Shown: positions 11,234-23,385 of the stretch, piece by piece
Layout: the number at the start of each line of letters is the position of its first letter
Numbering within the stretch: position 1 is the stretch's first letter
Notes under the pieces: model-generated
Databases searched by the model: none
Told to the model about the DNA's origin: nothing
The model's input: only the letters and a program-made list of their open reading frames with translations
Made by a program: the position numbers and the translations under genes
NCBI RefSeq assembly: GCF_020921035.1
Contig: NC_063156.1
Coordinates: 27,266,283-27,330,282, forward strand
Origin: Rhodamnia argentea
Lineage: Eukaryota; Streptophyta; Magnoliopsida; Myrtales; Myrtaceae
Reading direction: 5' to 3'
DNA length: 64,000 nucleotides

Positions 11234-12558
11234 ATAACAACCCATCTATAATTTGTACCATTTTTTTGCCGGAGTAGTGATGTCATTCATTTAAATCGCA
11301 AAACCGGAGACAAAACACGGAACAACACCACAAGACTAAACCTATCAAAAGAGATAGCCTTGTTGACCAGATCGAGAATAGAATTTGTACAATGTCCTAT
11401 TTTCTCTCAAATAGTAATCTGTATATAATTTTTTCTCTCAAATCCGAAGCTAAAAAATGTTGTGTAAATTTCAAAAATTGTATGTGATTTTTCACAAAGA
11501 CATTTCAATATTTTGAAAGATTTCAACCGTGTCGAATTAAATAAAATTTAAATACTAATTTCACAAAATTACAGAAGGTCAACAGTTAGAGCAGAAGAAA
11601 TCATTCTAGGGTACACTTCTACCATCTTCGAAATCTACTGTCGAATTCCTTATTATTATTTTTTTTTTCTGAAGGCGATTCCTTATTAGTTTGACCAAAA
11701 AAGAAAAAATCCTTATTAGTTATTACTGTAGAATTGAACGGGAAAACCTGGGTAGAAAAACGAAATCTCAGACACACGTGAGAGCGTGCCGGATGCCACC
11801 CTAGACTCTCTCTCAAAGGCAAAGCGAGCTCTCTTGTGGAACTGGAAGTCAGATTCTGCAGCCGCTCTCTCTCTCTCTCTCGCAAATTCCAAGTTCTAAA
11901 CTCGAAGGTAGTCTTTGGTCTTCAGTTTCACATTCTAAATCCTTGTTCTTCAGCCCCTCTTAAATTAATTCAGATGTTACAGTTTCGATGTTTACTTCTC
12001 TTACGGTTATGAACTTTTGATTCGTGAAATTCCGATAGTTTGTACGAATGTGCGTCTTCCCATGACTTAGAGTCGAAGAGTGGAGTGATTAGGGTTTTGG
12101 GTTTTGTGGGTCGTGATGTACGGCACTTGCAGATTGGCTAAAGATACGGTTTTTTTTTTTTTTTTGGACGACTTATGTGCTTCTCCTGTGTGACAAATCA
12201 AAGTCGAAACCTTTCCGGTGTAATTTTGTGGATTTCTGTAGAGACGAAGACAAGGTTTTATATGGGTTCATTATAGACTTGAAGTCCATTTTGTGTTTAG
12301 GGCTTTTGGATGAGACGTTATGATCTCCCATTAGAGATTGGTGTGACAGTTTAATCTGTGAAACTTCCCCCTATACTCTCGTGGGTTTCATCTGTAGGGA
12401 CTTCGCATGCTTGTGTTTATGCTTGATATCATTCTCTTACTCACACCTGGACTGCAAGTGTCTGTTAGAAATTGGTTTGCTTGGTTTATTGATGAACATT
12501 GACCTCACTATCTTTTCCTCTTTCGTATTCCCCTTCAGCATTTTTGAAGTCGTGGGAT
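11234..12558 (+). promoter_or_regulatory. upstream region and 5' UTR of the cyclophilin gene
   Basis: A (CT)n tract at about 11863-11881 sits in the likely 5' UTR. A donor-like GAAG/GTAGTC at about 11909 and a good acceptor (CCCTTCAG, ending 12538) suggest a 5' UTR intron of about 630 bp ending 20 bp before the ATG at 12559. No TATA box was singled out. Confidence 0.4.
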
Positions 12559-15500
12559 ATGACTAAGAGAAAGAACCCTATTGTCTTCTTGGATGTTTCC
12601 ATTGATGGGGATCCTGTGGAGAGAATTGTTATCGAGGTAACTTTGAATAGAAGTTGGTTCATCTAAGAGATTCTTTTTTGTCATCAATTTTTCTGTAAGA
12701 AGCCTCCACTGTTGCTGTCTATTGGAAACACGCTTACGATTGTGCTTTTTGCCGAGTCTTGCAGCTCTTTGCTGACACTGTTCCCAGGACGGCAGAAAAT
12801 TTCCGATCACTCTGTACAGGTTCATTTGAACTTAAAGTTTGTCATGATTCAAAAGTATTAATGCTGGTTTGGTGTACTGTGTACATGCAATGCTGCTCGT
12901 CTTTTTTTCCTAAAAAAATTGGTTAGAGTCTTGTTCTATCAGCAGTAGTGGTGAGCTTTCTTCTTCCATACAATAGGCTTATGTTATACTGGAAAGTATA
13001 CTTAGGTCCGCCATTTCTGCGACATTGACCGAATTATTCCTTTAGTTAGAGTGCGAAAGTGAATTAGATTTCTCATCACTGGTAATTGATTTTGCATGAT
13101 GTGATGGCTCTCTGTCCAGGCTTGAAATGGATTTGATGTGGATACCATGTTGCATAATCTCTATTATCAATGTTTAACTTAGGTGAATAAGAGATCTCTA
13201 GATTCTCCCCATTGCCTTTAACAAGGGCACGGTGCTTATTGTAAGTATTGGTTATTTGGTCCCGGAAAGAAATATCTAAAAGACATGGCATGTAATGTTT
13301 AGATGGAACAGAGCATGAAAACTAGAAGTCTTTGATTTGGCTCAATTTTTCTACCAAGGTTTTTGGAAGTCATTCAACCAATTGACAAGCTCCATGATGC
13401 TTTGCTCTTTATTTTCTTGCTTGCTTCCACTCTAATACGATTGTAACTAATTGAACACTCGTTTAACTCTGTTGGTGTGAGTAGGCAGTATGGGTTGCAT
13501 GGGCATTTTGTCGAGTGTTGATAGTATTTTCTATTCAATGTAGGAGAAAAAGGAGTGGGGAAAACTACTGGCAAGGCGCTGCACTACAAAGGATCATACT
13601 TTCATCGAATAATTAAAGGGTTCATGGCCCAAGTATGTTATCTGGTTTATTTATCGATCTATATTTTTTCGGGTCGTTCTTGTGATGTATGAATTTTAAG
13701 CATAGTCTAATTGGCATAATTTTACGGCCATAGTCTGCCAGAAGTACTTGCAACTAATTGCTTCACCTTCAGACTGCATATAATCGTAGTGTCCACTGCC
13801 TATCGAGCCTTTATCTCTAAAAGGCGAAGAAAGCTTGTCAAGTTAGCATAATGACTTCATTGTATGTGAGCATCTCTTACAGATGTATGGGCCTTATTAT
13901 GTGTCCTGTTGACAGTGCTAGTAGGTTTAATGGGGTCTTGATTGTAAATGAGAGGATGCGAGTCTGTTCAGCTAAGGGGTTGCGTGTTGCTTGTCCATTG
14001 GATTGCAAAATCTTTAAAATTAATCTTAAAAACTGTGAAGTTCAAGGATGAAAGAAGGTGGTGCAATACACTTACTAGGCCGATAGAACGAAAAACAAAA
14101 TAAATTGTTCAATGCTCATTAATAGTCATTTTTCTGTCAATAATAGCATCCCTTAGAATCTATTTTCCCTGCCTTGGTAGGTGGGAGAGGCTGCTGGTCT
14201 TTGATTCATCTTTTACATGGCTTCTAATCAACTGTAAATAGAATAGTTATATAATTTTTGTGGAAAAGAAACAATAATTAGAAGTCTCAAATCTGAAGAG
14301 GGCAGTTTTTGGGCTATGGATGATGGTTTTAGTAGGAACATAGCAGTCATTAATACATTGTTAATTTTACCCCTTCAGTAAAGGCCTTAGACGATTGTCT
14401 CGGAAGTCATGAACTTGCAAATGAGAGTTGGAGAAAAGTTGAATCTGGGAAGCTTGCCAAGAGTACTAGCCAATTTTAAGATTCTATTAGTATTGCTGTA
14501 GCCATTTGCAAATTATCTTATATGGGGTGAGTGATTTTAGAGTCCCTAGATAAGGTGTTACTTAGGATCCTCTGATTTGAAGGTTCAAATTCCTTTGTGC
14601 ACTCTGTTTATGTGATATGTATAAGTGGAAGCTCACTATTCCTCTTCATGTCTTCACAGGGTGGTGATTTTTCAAATGGAAATGGTACTCTTCCCTTCTT
14701 GTAAAAATTCATAATGTTCATGATTGGATTATCTATATTTGACTACATACTCATGGTCGGGCTAGAAGAAGGGATGACCCTTTTTAGATTGCAGGCACTG
14801 GTGGAGAAAGTATATATGGAGGGAAGTTTGCTGGTAATATTTCTCCATAGTCTTGACTGCTATTTTATTTACTACTGTTTTAGTGATTTAAGTTATTCAT
14901 ACATCAGATGAGAATTTCAAACTAGCACATGATGGACCTGGCCTTCTCTCTATGGCAAATGCTGGGCCTAATACCAACGGGTCCCAGTTCTTCATGCTAT
15001 TCAAGCGCCAACCTCACCTTGATGGGTATTCTTTTTCTGGAAAAAAAAATTGTAGCGTGCTTTCCAAGTAGTTAGTAGTATTGATGGCAATGTTATCGTT
15101 CTTCATTAGTGAATTATGAATATGTTGTTTACAACTTGTACAACATGTTTCTTTTTTCTGGCAGGAAACATGTTGTATTTGGGAAGGTTACAAGGGGAAT
15201 GGAAGTTGTGAAGAAAATCGAACAGGTAGGAAGTGCTGATGGAAAACCCCTCCAACCAGTGAAAATTGTGGATTGCGGGGAGACTTCTGAAAGAAGAATT
15301 GAAGATGCTGCCGTGGAGGAAAAAATTAAATCTGCAACACTAAAAGGTACTTTTGTTTTGTGCTTCCCTCAATTTGCTACCTTTTGTGGAATAGTATGAT
15401 TCTTCTATTTCCAATTTGTAATAGAATTTCCTTGATCAGTGAAAAATAAACGATCTGCAAGAGATTCGTCTTCTGAATCCCAAGGAAGAAGACCACAGAG

Positions 15501-18067
15501 AAAGTTCCGCAAGGATAGAACAAGGAAACGTAGGAGATACTCTTCATCTGATTCATACAGCTCCGAGAGCTCTGAGAGCGATTCTGGATCTTATTCCTCA
15601 GACACTGAGTCAGAATCTGAATCTCCTTCCAAGTCATCTGTATCTGATTCAAGCTCGAGCGATGGAAGGCGCAGGAAAAAGAGGTCAACAAAAAGAGAGA
15701 AACTTCGTCGGCAAAGAGGGAAGGATAGTCGTGGGGAACGAAAGAGTGCCAGATATGGCAAACGATCAAGGCGCAAGTCCGAACGGTTGAATTTATTTGT
15801 GTTTTTTGTTTGCTACATTTAAGTTTTGGCACTCAGCCTGACTGCTTTTTGTTCGCCATGTATTGACAATGGCCATTTTGTTACCTTTGATTTTCAGGAA
15901 TTTGGATGATTCAAGTGATTCAGAAAGTGAGCGTTCGAGCCGTAGTAGGAGCAGAGATGACAAGAAGAAATCTTCTCGAAGTATGAGCAAGTTAAAAGAT
16001 GCTGAAGCAAAATCTCCTGAAAATTTGGGTTTGTCAATTCTCGGATTTGTCTCCTCACTTTTCTATAAAGTGTTTTTGATTTAGCAAGGAGTTTGTCAAA
16101 TTGGATCTCTGCTGCTTTTGACTTGGAAAACTCTTCTGTAGAACCACCAAGCAATCGTGAAATCAAGAAAGTTGAGGACAACTCGTCCCATGAAGAAGGT
16201 GAATTTTCGCCAAAAAATGAAGTTCATCGTAATGGGCATGGTACTGATGCAAAAGTTGGTAAATTCGATGATCAACGTCCCCGTTCAGATGGTTCGAAGA
16301 AGTCCAGGTTTCAGTTCTTGCTATTTTTATGTGCTTTTGTCTTGGGAGGAGGTCTGGGTGTATTTTTATCGTTCAGAATGCTGCCCAACACGTTCTGACT
16401 GATGGCAAACTTTTGGGTATTTTCCTGAAATTCAGCGGAAGCATGAGGGACAGCCCCACAAGGTTGGCCAACAGTATCCCTGAGGGAAGTCCATCGAGCA
16501 GTCCTGCGCATAAAGCCTCTGAACCTTCTTCCTCTATTCTTGTGCGCAATCCATCAAGAAGCCCTTCTCCAGATGGTAATTCAAAACGCATTAGAAAGGG
16601 CCGTGGCTTCACAGAACGTTTCTCCTATGCCCGTCGATATCGTACCCCATCTCCAGAAGGTCCAACATATCGGCCATACCAATATGGTAGAAGAAACTTT
16701 TATGACAGGAGGAATGATAGGTGAGCTGAACTTTTTCAGAAGGTGGTATGGCCAACTTTATGTTCGCTACTGCTTAGTGCTTGATGGCCTTGTGTAGGTA
16801 TTCGAATTACAGAAGTTATTCTGAGCGCTCACCACATGGAAGATATAGAACCCCCCCAAGAGACAGGAGCCCTCCAAGGTTCTCTCTCTTCTTTGAAACA
16901 CTTTTGCTCATGCTACTAGTAGAAGGCCTGTAGACGTCTTTTTCTTTAACTAGATATTAACAACTTAAGTACAAGTTTATTTTGCGGCTCGCTTGATTTC
17001 TACACTCTAAATGGTTGCAAGACACCCTAACTTATTAAGTTGACGAAAATAACCTCAAGAGAACTAAGTGGTCAAAATCATTGGAGGGAAAGGTTGAAAG
17101 AGATCGTTTATTGAAAAATGCAAGGTTACATATTGCAAAACCCATAACTTTATTCTTCCACGAGCATTATTGCTTTAGTATCATATTTAGATACTTCTTA
17201 AATGCATCGCATGCTGTACACAAACGCTAATATACTGGATATAGTTAGCGGATCTCTGATTTTGTAAGAAACCGCTTTCTTCTTTTCTTCATAAAGTACC
17301 TCATGGTTAGTATAATAAAGTTCGATTGCACATGGAAAATTATGTAAACTTAGTAAATAGATAAATTAGTATAGCAAAATTCCCATGCTTCTCCAATGTT
17401 TTCATTACTTTCGATCCCCTTTTCCATCTTAAGACACTTCTTCACTCTCTTATTTGTTACCATTTACTGTTTTACACGAGTTTTCATAATCTCATTTTTC
17501 AGAAATGGAAACATATATCTTTCATTAGATTGTTTTTAACAATTTATGGCCATAAATAAGTGCAATTTGCACGTTGACTCATTTTTTTAAGTAAAATTAA
17601 GCAAAGTGGTGTTCTTTTTTTACCGGAAATCGGTGAAACATTTGACTTACTGCACATGTTATGTTTATCCTGCTCCTTGTAGATACCAACGAAAAAGAAG
17701 TCGAAGCAGGAGTGGTTCACGCAACCCGGGTGGTAATAAAGGCCGTTACCGGGGTCGGGACCAGAGCCGGAGCAGGAGTGGGAGTCGGAGCCCAAGACGC
17801 GGTTCTAGTCCAGTGGATAGGCGACTGCCACTGAGCGAGAGGTTGAAATCGCGACTCGGGACCAGGGTCGATGAGCATTCTCCACACAGAAGGAGGTCCT
17901 CCTCGAGAAGCCGCGATTCCTCAGGATCTAGGTCCCCTGATGCGGTGCCAGACAAGCGCGAGGGCAAAGCTGCCCCCGTATCTCCTGCAAGGTCTCGATC
18001 CAGCTCCCCTTCTGGGAGGGGGTTGGTTTCCTATGGCGATGCCAGTCCTGATTCTGGGATCAACTGA
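12559..18067 (+). CDS. CYP63: CYP63-like RS-domain cyclophilin (peptidyl-prolyl isomerase), 678 aa
   Basis: Thirteen exons: 12559-12636, 12765-12819, 13544-13632, 14660-14684, 14795-14833, 14908-15025, 15165-15346, 15440-15785, 15898-16028, 16085-16307, 16436-16720, 16798-16878, 17683-18067. All junctions are GT-AG and phases agree, giving 2037 nt. Residues about 8-175 are a cyclophilin domain with the active-site run [18 protein letters not shown] (catalytic Arg66) and [15 protein letters not shown]. The position of human CypA Trp121 is His132 here, typical of this plant class and predicting weak cyclosporin binding. The rest is an Arg/Ser/Lys-rich tail with many RS and SP dipeptides (for example [14 protein letters not shown] and [11 protein letters not shown]), ending [15 protein letters not shown]. 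Such proteins sit in nuclear speckles and bind SR splicing factors. The length lies between Arabidopsis CYP63 and CYP95; the cyclophilin domain reads closer to CYP63. Confidence 0.93.
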
Positions 18068-19007
18068 AGGGTTTTCCCACTTCTTCACATCATCACTATC
18101 GGCAGAGAGATTTGATGATCTGTGGAGTACCTGCACCCAATGAGTTGAGTCGGGTGGACTCCCATGGGGTCTGCAACTGTTGGAATGAACCGAGAGTGGC
18201 TGGGGCTGGCCTTACTCGTTCAATATTATGTACTTTGTAAAAGAAATTTAACAACATCGCTGCTGGACTTTTATTTTAGGAGGCCATCTTAAACGATCTG
18301 AGAATTTCCTGAGAGGATGGCCATCTCATTTGCATCTTATAAAACTTTAGTAGACTTGGATTGCTGCTGGTGATTTCGGTATACTTTGCAATTTGCCTTG
18401 GCTGAATGGATTTCATCTTTGTCAAGGGTAATCTCAGGTGGTGGTTTGAGCCTATTAAATCTTGGTGATAGTCGCGGTTTGTCCTTAATCTGGACACTTG
18501 GTCAGATGAAACCCTGAAATAGATACTTGGTCGAATGATTGGATCCGATCTGATGTTTGCTCGGTGTCTGTTCCTGGCCGAACCTGGGTGTCTGCCGCTT
18601 AAATGTCCCTGTCGAGATGCCCGAGCAACACGGCGGAATGCTCGCTTTCCAAGTAACAAAAAAATTTATAGAGCTTGCATGAGAATCTCGTAACAATAAC
18701 TGTAGCTGATGCAGGATGTGGGTCCTCTCAATCTTGGATCGACTTGGCCAGGAAGCACCCTCCAAAGCACTGCATTGCGTAGGACCTTAGATGAAGACGC
18801 CAACAACCATTACCAAATCCTTCGTCCGCCGTTTGTTATTTGTCTTCTTTCGGTTGTTTCTCTTTTCGTAAAGAACCAACGCAATGCTCTTGAATCTTAC
18901 TTCACAAACACGGGCCCAAATTTGGGAAATGCCATGACGTTTTGTCCCTGTCACTCTGGATTCCAGCAACAGAAGCCAAAAAGAACAATGGTCAGAAACC
19001 CAAAAAT
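18068..19007. other. intergenic DNA downstream of the cyclophilin gene
   Basis: The 3' UTR of the cyclophilin gene presumably occupies the first 200-300 bp. No further gene recognised. Confidence 0.5.
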
Positions 19008-19684
19008 GAGGAAAATTACTAAAAAAGTCCTAAACCTATTGCAAATTGCAATAATGTCAATCCAATCATAAATATATATTTTTTTACCAATTGAGTCTTA
19101 AACATTTTACATTTATGCCAATTCAGTCTACATGGCAGTTTTTAATAACATTATTATATTTTTGAAAATAACTTTTTTTTTTTTATTTTTGTTTCTTTTT
19201 TTAATTCTCTTTCTTTGTTTTTTTTTTTCCTTTCTTCTTTCTTCAGCCGGTTGCCAAGGTATGGCGACTAGCCAAAAGCGGGGGCCGGCTAGGTCGACCT
19301 CACCGGCCTTTGGCGAAGGTCGACCCCACGGGCCATTGGCAAGGTCGAGCCTCGGCCGACCATGGCGACATCTTGCCTCGCTAGGAGCAGGCAAGGCTCG
19401 CCCTCGCTTGTGGTCGGCGGGGGCAACCTTCGCTAGAGGTCGACAAGGTCGACTTGCGGCACTCACCCGGAAGAGAGAAATAAATAAATAAATAAATATT
19501 AGAAAAATATTAAAATATTATTAAAAATGCCGCGCCGGTGATTTCCGATCAAAATTTATCTAATGCACTAAATTGGATCAAATGCAAAAGTTTTAGGACT
19601 CAATTGGTAAAAAAAAAAAGTTTAGAACTGAATTGACACAATTGCAAATTACAATATATTTAGGACTTTTTTGATAATTCTCCC
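19008..19684. mobile_element. Mutator-like non-autonomous TIR element with GC-rich core
   Basis: Inverted arms of about 120-140 bp: left AAATTACTAAAAAAGTCCTA, right (minus strand) GAATTATCAAAAAAGTCCTA. The match continues through CAAATTGCAATAATGTCAAT versus TTTGCAATTGTGTCAATTCA and further inward. Direct repeats CCCAAAAAT (18999-19007) and CCCAAAAAA (19685-19693) flank it, consistent with the 9-bp duplication of Mutator-like transposons. The core (about 19238-19470) is GC-rich with no recognisable gene; the overlapping frames there on both strands are not supported. Confidence 0.75.
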
Positions 19685-19693
19685 CCCAAAAAA

Positions 19694-20211
19694 TGCAACA
19701 GTATATCGATTGTGATACCAAGGTTGATTTGATCGATCTCTTCCGGAAATCTAAACAGATTGGATTCCTCATTCCATAGGGATTATCATGCCTTGGTCCT
19801 CAAAAGTACCAAAGCTCCCCAAATGCATTTGTCTTTTTGGCGGTAATTCCAGTGTTGCAACATGTTTGCTGTGGTGTTCTCCGCCCCATCACCAAGTAAT
19901 GACAACGGCAGCAACTCTTTGGCAGCGCCAATATTGACAATTTTGCACTCTTGGCAATGCAATTTGATTCACTGTTCACAGATAATCCAAAGGGCTTTGA
20001 CGAGATTTCACAACTTGCAACACCCGAAAGAGAATAATTAGCGAATTCTTTGATTGTCCAGGCGTGCAACAGCTGATCCTAGAAACGACTCACCACGCCA
20101 GTCTTCTCAGTCCCTAACTCATATAAAGACTAGATCCTCCTTCCATGGAATCATCACTCCCTGATCAACGAACTCCCTCGGTTTGGAAGGCTGAAAATCA
20201 AGAGAGAGAGT
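19694..20211 (+). promoter_or_regulatory. ammonium transporter promoter with TATA-like box
   Basis: CATATAAAGA at 20119-20128 lies about 85 bp before the ATG at 20212, a plausible TATA box. The rest of the stretch has no supported gene. Confidence 0.4.
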
Positions 20212-21906
20212 ATGAGCCTCCCAGATAACCTCAACACCAACGACGCGAGCCCGGCATGGATGAACAAGGCCGACAACGCGTGGCAGCTGACGGCGGCCAC
20301 GCTCGTGGGCATGCAGAGCGTGCCGGGTCTCGTGATCCTGTACGGGAGCATCGTGAAGAAGAAGTGGGCCGTGAACTCGGCCTTCATGGCGCTGTACGCC
20401 TTCGCGTGCGTGCTTGTGTGTTGGGTCGGGTGGGGCTACCGCATGTCCTTCGGGGAGAAGGGCATCCATTTCCTGGGCATGCCCAACGTCGCGCTCGACC
20501 AGAAGTTCCTCCTCGCCCAGACCTTCAACGGCTACAAGTTCCCCAACGCGACCATGGTGTACTTCCAGTTTGTGTTTGCCGCCATCACGCTGATCCTGAT
20601 CGCCGGGGCGCTGCTCGGTCGGATGAACTTCCACGCGTGGATGTTGTTCGTGCCTCTTTGGCTGACGTTCTCGTACACGATCACGGCGTACAGCATATGG
20701 TCCCCGAATGGTTGGCTGAGCCAAAAGGGAATCATTGATTACTCGGGTGGCTATGTGATCCATCTCTCTTCGGGTGTGGCCGGCTTCACTGCAGCTTACT
20801 GGGTAATATTCTTATGTATCAATTGGCTGCTAGAACTAGAAGTGAAGTAGGACTAGAACACATCATATCTCAAGTTGCTGAATATTTTCTCCAGGTTGGG
20901 CCAAGGGCGACCAAGGATAGGGAGAGGTTCCCTCCCAACAACATCCTCCTCATGCTTGCCGGGGCCGGGTTGCTGTGGATGGGATGGACCGGGTTCAACG
21001 GCGGGGACCCGTACAGCGTCAGCACCGACGCGTCCCTGGCCGTCCTCAACACCCACGTGTGCACGGCCACGAGCCTGCTGACGTGGCTCTTGCTCGACAT
21101 CCTCTTCTTCGGGAAGCCCTCCGTGATCGGCGCCACCCAGGGCATGATCACTGGCCTAGTTTGCATCACTCCCGCCGCAGGTACAAATGTAACTGTGTCA
21201 ACTATAACTAGAAACACAAATCTAGAAAAGCGACGAACTTTTTAGAGCTAGTCGGTCCATCGATAACTACAGTAACTAAAGTTGTGATTGCATTATTTTG
21301 AATTTTGCATACATTAATCAGAACATATATTTTTCCTATGCACACATAGGAGTTGTCCAAGGTTGGGCCGCGATCCTAATGGGGATTATGTCCGGGAGCA
21401 TCCCGTGGTACACTATGATGGTGCTCCACAAGAAGATGTGGCTCCTCAAGCAGGTCGACGACACGATGGCCGTGTTCCACACCCACGCCGTCGCCGGCAG
21501 CCTCGGCGGTATCCTCACGGGCTTCTTCGCCGAGCCCAAGCTCAACCGCCTCTTCTACCTCGTCCCCAACTGGGAGCACTACGTCGGCCTCGCCTATGGT
21601 CTCCAGATGGGCCAACCCGGCAAAGGGTTCAAGCAGATGGGCATCCAAATCATGGGCATCCTTTACGTGATCGTCATCAATGTGATCATGACGAGCTTGA
21701 TATGCTTGCTAGTGAGGGTGATTGTGCCGCTGAGGCTGCCCGAGGACGAGTTGCAAACCGGGGACGACGCCATCCACGGCGAGGAGGCCTATGCCTTGTG
21801 GGGCGATGGAGAGAAGTTCGAGTCCTCCAAGTACACCTCGGTCCATGGCATCGACGATTTCCCGTCCGTGGTGCCTAAAGCCGGAGGCGAACTGCAGATG
21901 GCTTAA
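20212..21906 (+). CDS. AMT2-subfamily ammonium transporter, 477 aa
   Basis: Three exons (20212-20802, 20895-21180, 21350-21906) with GT-AG junctions give 1434 nt. The protein opens [18 protein letters not shown] and carries about 11 membrane segments, as in the Amt/Mep/Rh family, which moves ammonium across the plasma membrane. The twin pore histidines are His184 in [17 protein letters not shown] and about His338 in [18 protein letters not shown]; the Asp at the start of the first motif is the conserved ammonium-site residue. The cytosolic tail keeps [20 protein letters not shown], shared by AMT2-type proteins. Segments such as [19 protein letters not shown] suggest the AMT3/AMT4 branch rather than AMT2;1, a judgement from memory. 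Exons are markedly GC-rich while introns are AT-rich. Opposite-strand frames here are shadows. Confidence 0.93.
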
Positions 21907-22730
21907 TCGTAGAAGATCTTTCGAAGTCGTGAGAATGAGATGAATTGGCTATGTCCAGCCTTTCGTTCCGCTGTTTTCGTATTCTAAGGGGGTGAGAGTA
22001 GAAGGAAAAGTTGGCTTTGATGAACTCTAGACCCTAAGTGTAATAAGAATCGAGGTCCAAATTGACGGTTTTATCCTTTCCTTTCACAAGTTTCATGCGT
22101 TTAATTTTGATTTGATTTTCCCACGTCATGGGAGAAAATCGTTCCATATCGACATAAGGCAAACTGGAGGAATCCAAAAATGCAGGGGGCAAAAATGACC
22201 ATTTTGAAGATTTGAAACCCAAAGCAGATAGTTTTTCTTCATATGATGATAATTTGATTATATTCATTTTTTTTTTGTAAATTACGAGCTCAATATTTTT
22301 TAGTTTGCAAAGATGAGTAAAATGACCGCATTATTTGTAAATTTCCCCGTGCGCATTGGTTAAAGACTTCTTACCAATATATGTATAAAAATGAGAGATA
22401 TAGAATTAGATACCAAAAAATGCTTAAAAAATAGAGACGGAAAATTAGAGCTTTGTTTAGATTGGTAAGCGAGCTATTGTCTAATGAGATGGTCACCTGA
22501 ATCCAAGCCTTTACGACAAAGATACATAATTTGTCGGGAAGATTTTAGGAGATCAGTTCACACAAGAAAAAGAGACAGCCAAACAGGTCTTGGATTCGTA
22601 TCAAGAGGGGTTACAATAATAAAGAGAAAAATCGAGTAATGCTAAAATTTTGTATGCCATACACCGAGTGACCTCTCAAACAAATGAATTATATTCATTC
22701 AAATTAATGGTTATTTGTCACCTGACTTAG
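21907..22730. other. intergenic DNA downstream of the ammonium transporter
   Basis: It contains the likely 3' UTR, then AT-rich spacer up to the target-site repeat of the next TIR element. No gene recognised. Confidence 0.5.
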
Positions 22731-22740
22731 TAAACCAATT

Positions 22741-23369
22741 GGCCTAATTCCCTAAAAAACTCTCAACTTTAAGTCCCATCATAAATCTACCGTGAACTTT
22801 TTTCGTATCAGAAAAAATCTCAAATTCTAGGCCTAGTCTCAAATCTGTCCCGAACTTTTTTTTGTTGTCTTCGAAAAAACTTCAAACTTTAGGTCCAATC
22901 CAAATTCTACCCCAAACTTTCTTTTTCTAAGAGAAAAATCACCAATTTTTTATTCTAATCTCAAATTTTCCCCCATTAGCTCTATGTTCAAAAATCGCCG
23001 CTAGTTGTCCTTTATTTCCCTATGTTAGAACGATTTTATTTTGGAGAATGTCCATGATTTTTATTGGGATGGATTTGTTATTGAAGTGGAAATGACACAT
23101 TTACGTACCTATTGCCCCATTACTTTGTTGATGTGGGTTAGTTATCGATATGGAAATACCACCTCTCAAATTGGGAGATTTGAGAATAAATTAAAAGTTG
23201 GTGTTTTTTCTAAACAAAACAAAATTTTGGGCAGATTTAGGACTAGACCTAAAGTTGAAATTTTTTTCTAAGACAAAAAAATTTGGGATTTGTTTTGAGA
23301 TAAAAAAAGTTCGGGTCAAATTTGATAATGGACTTAAAGTTAGGTTTTTTTTTAAAAGAAATTAGGCCC
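22741..23369. mobile_element. Mutator-like TIR element with long, internally repetitive arms
   Basis: Both ends begin GGCCTAATT (the right one on the minus strand) and the arms pair over more than 200 bp. Each arm is itself built from 50-70-bp units of the form AACTTTAGGTCCAATC...CAAATTCTACCC. Near-identical 10-bp direct repeats TAAACCAATT (22731-22740) and TAAATCAATT (23370-23379) flank it. The short middle part has no gene. Long arms plus a 9-10-bp duplication point to a Mutator-like non-autonomous element. Confidence 0.75.
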
Positions 23370-23385
23370 TAAATCAATTTATATA

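Noticed and set aside
19128..19491. Open frames of about 110-120 codons on both strands
   Set aside because: They run through poly-T and the GC-rich core of a Mutator-like element, without protein-like character.
20119..20763. 214-codon minus-strand frame opposite the ammonium transporter
   Set aside because: A shadow of the GC-rich transporter exon; His/Glu/Arg-rich composition with no domain.
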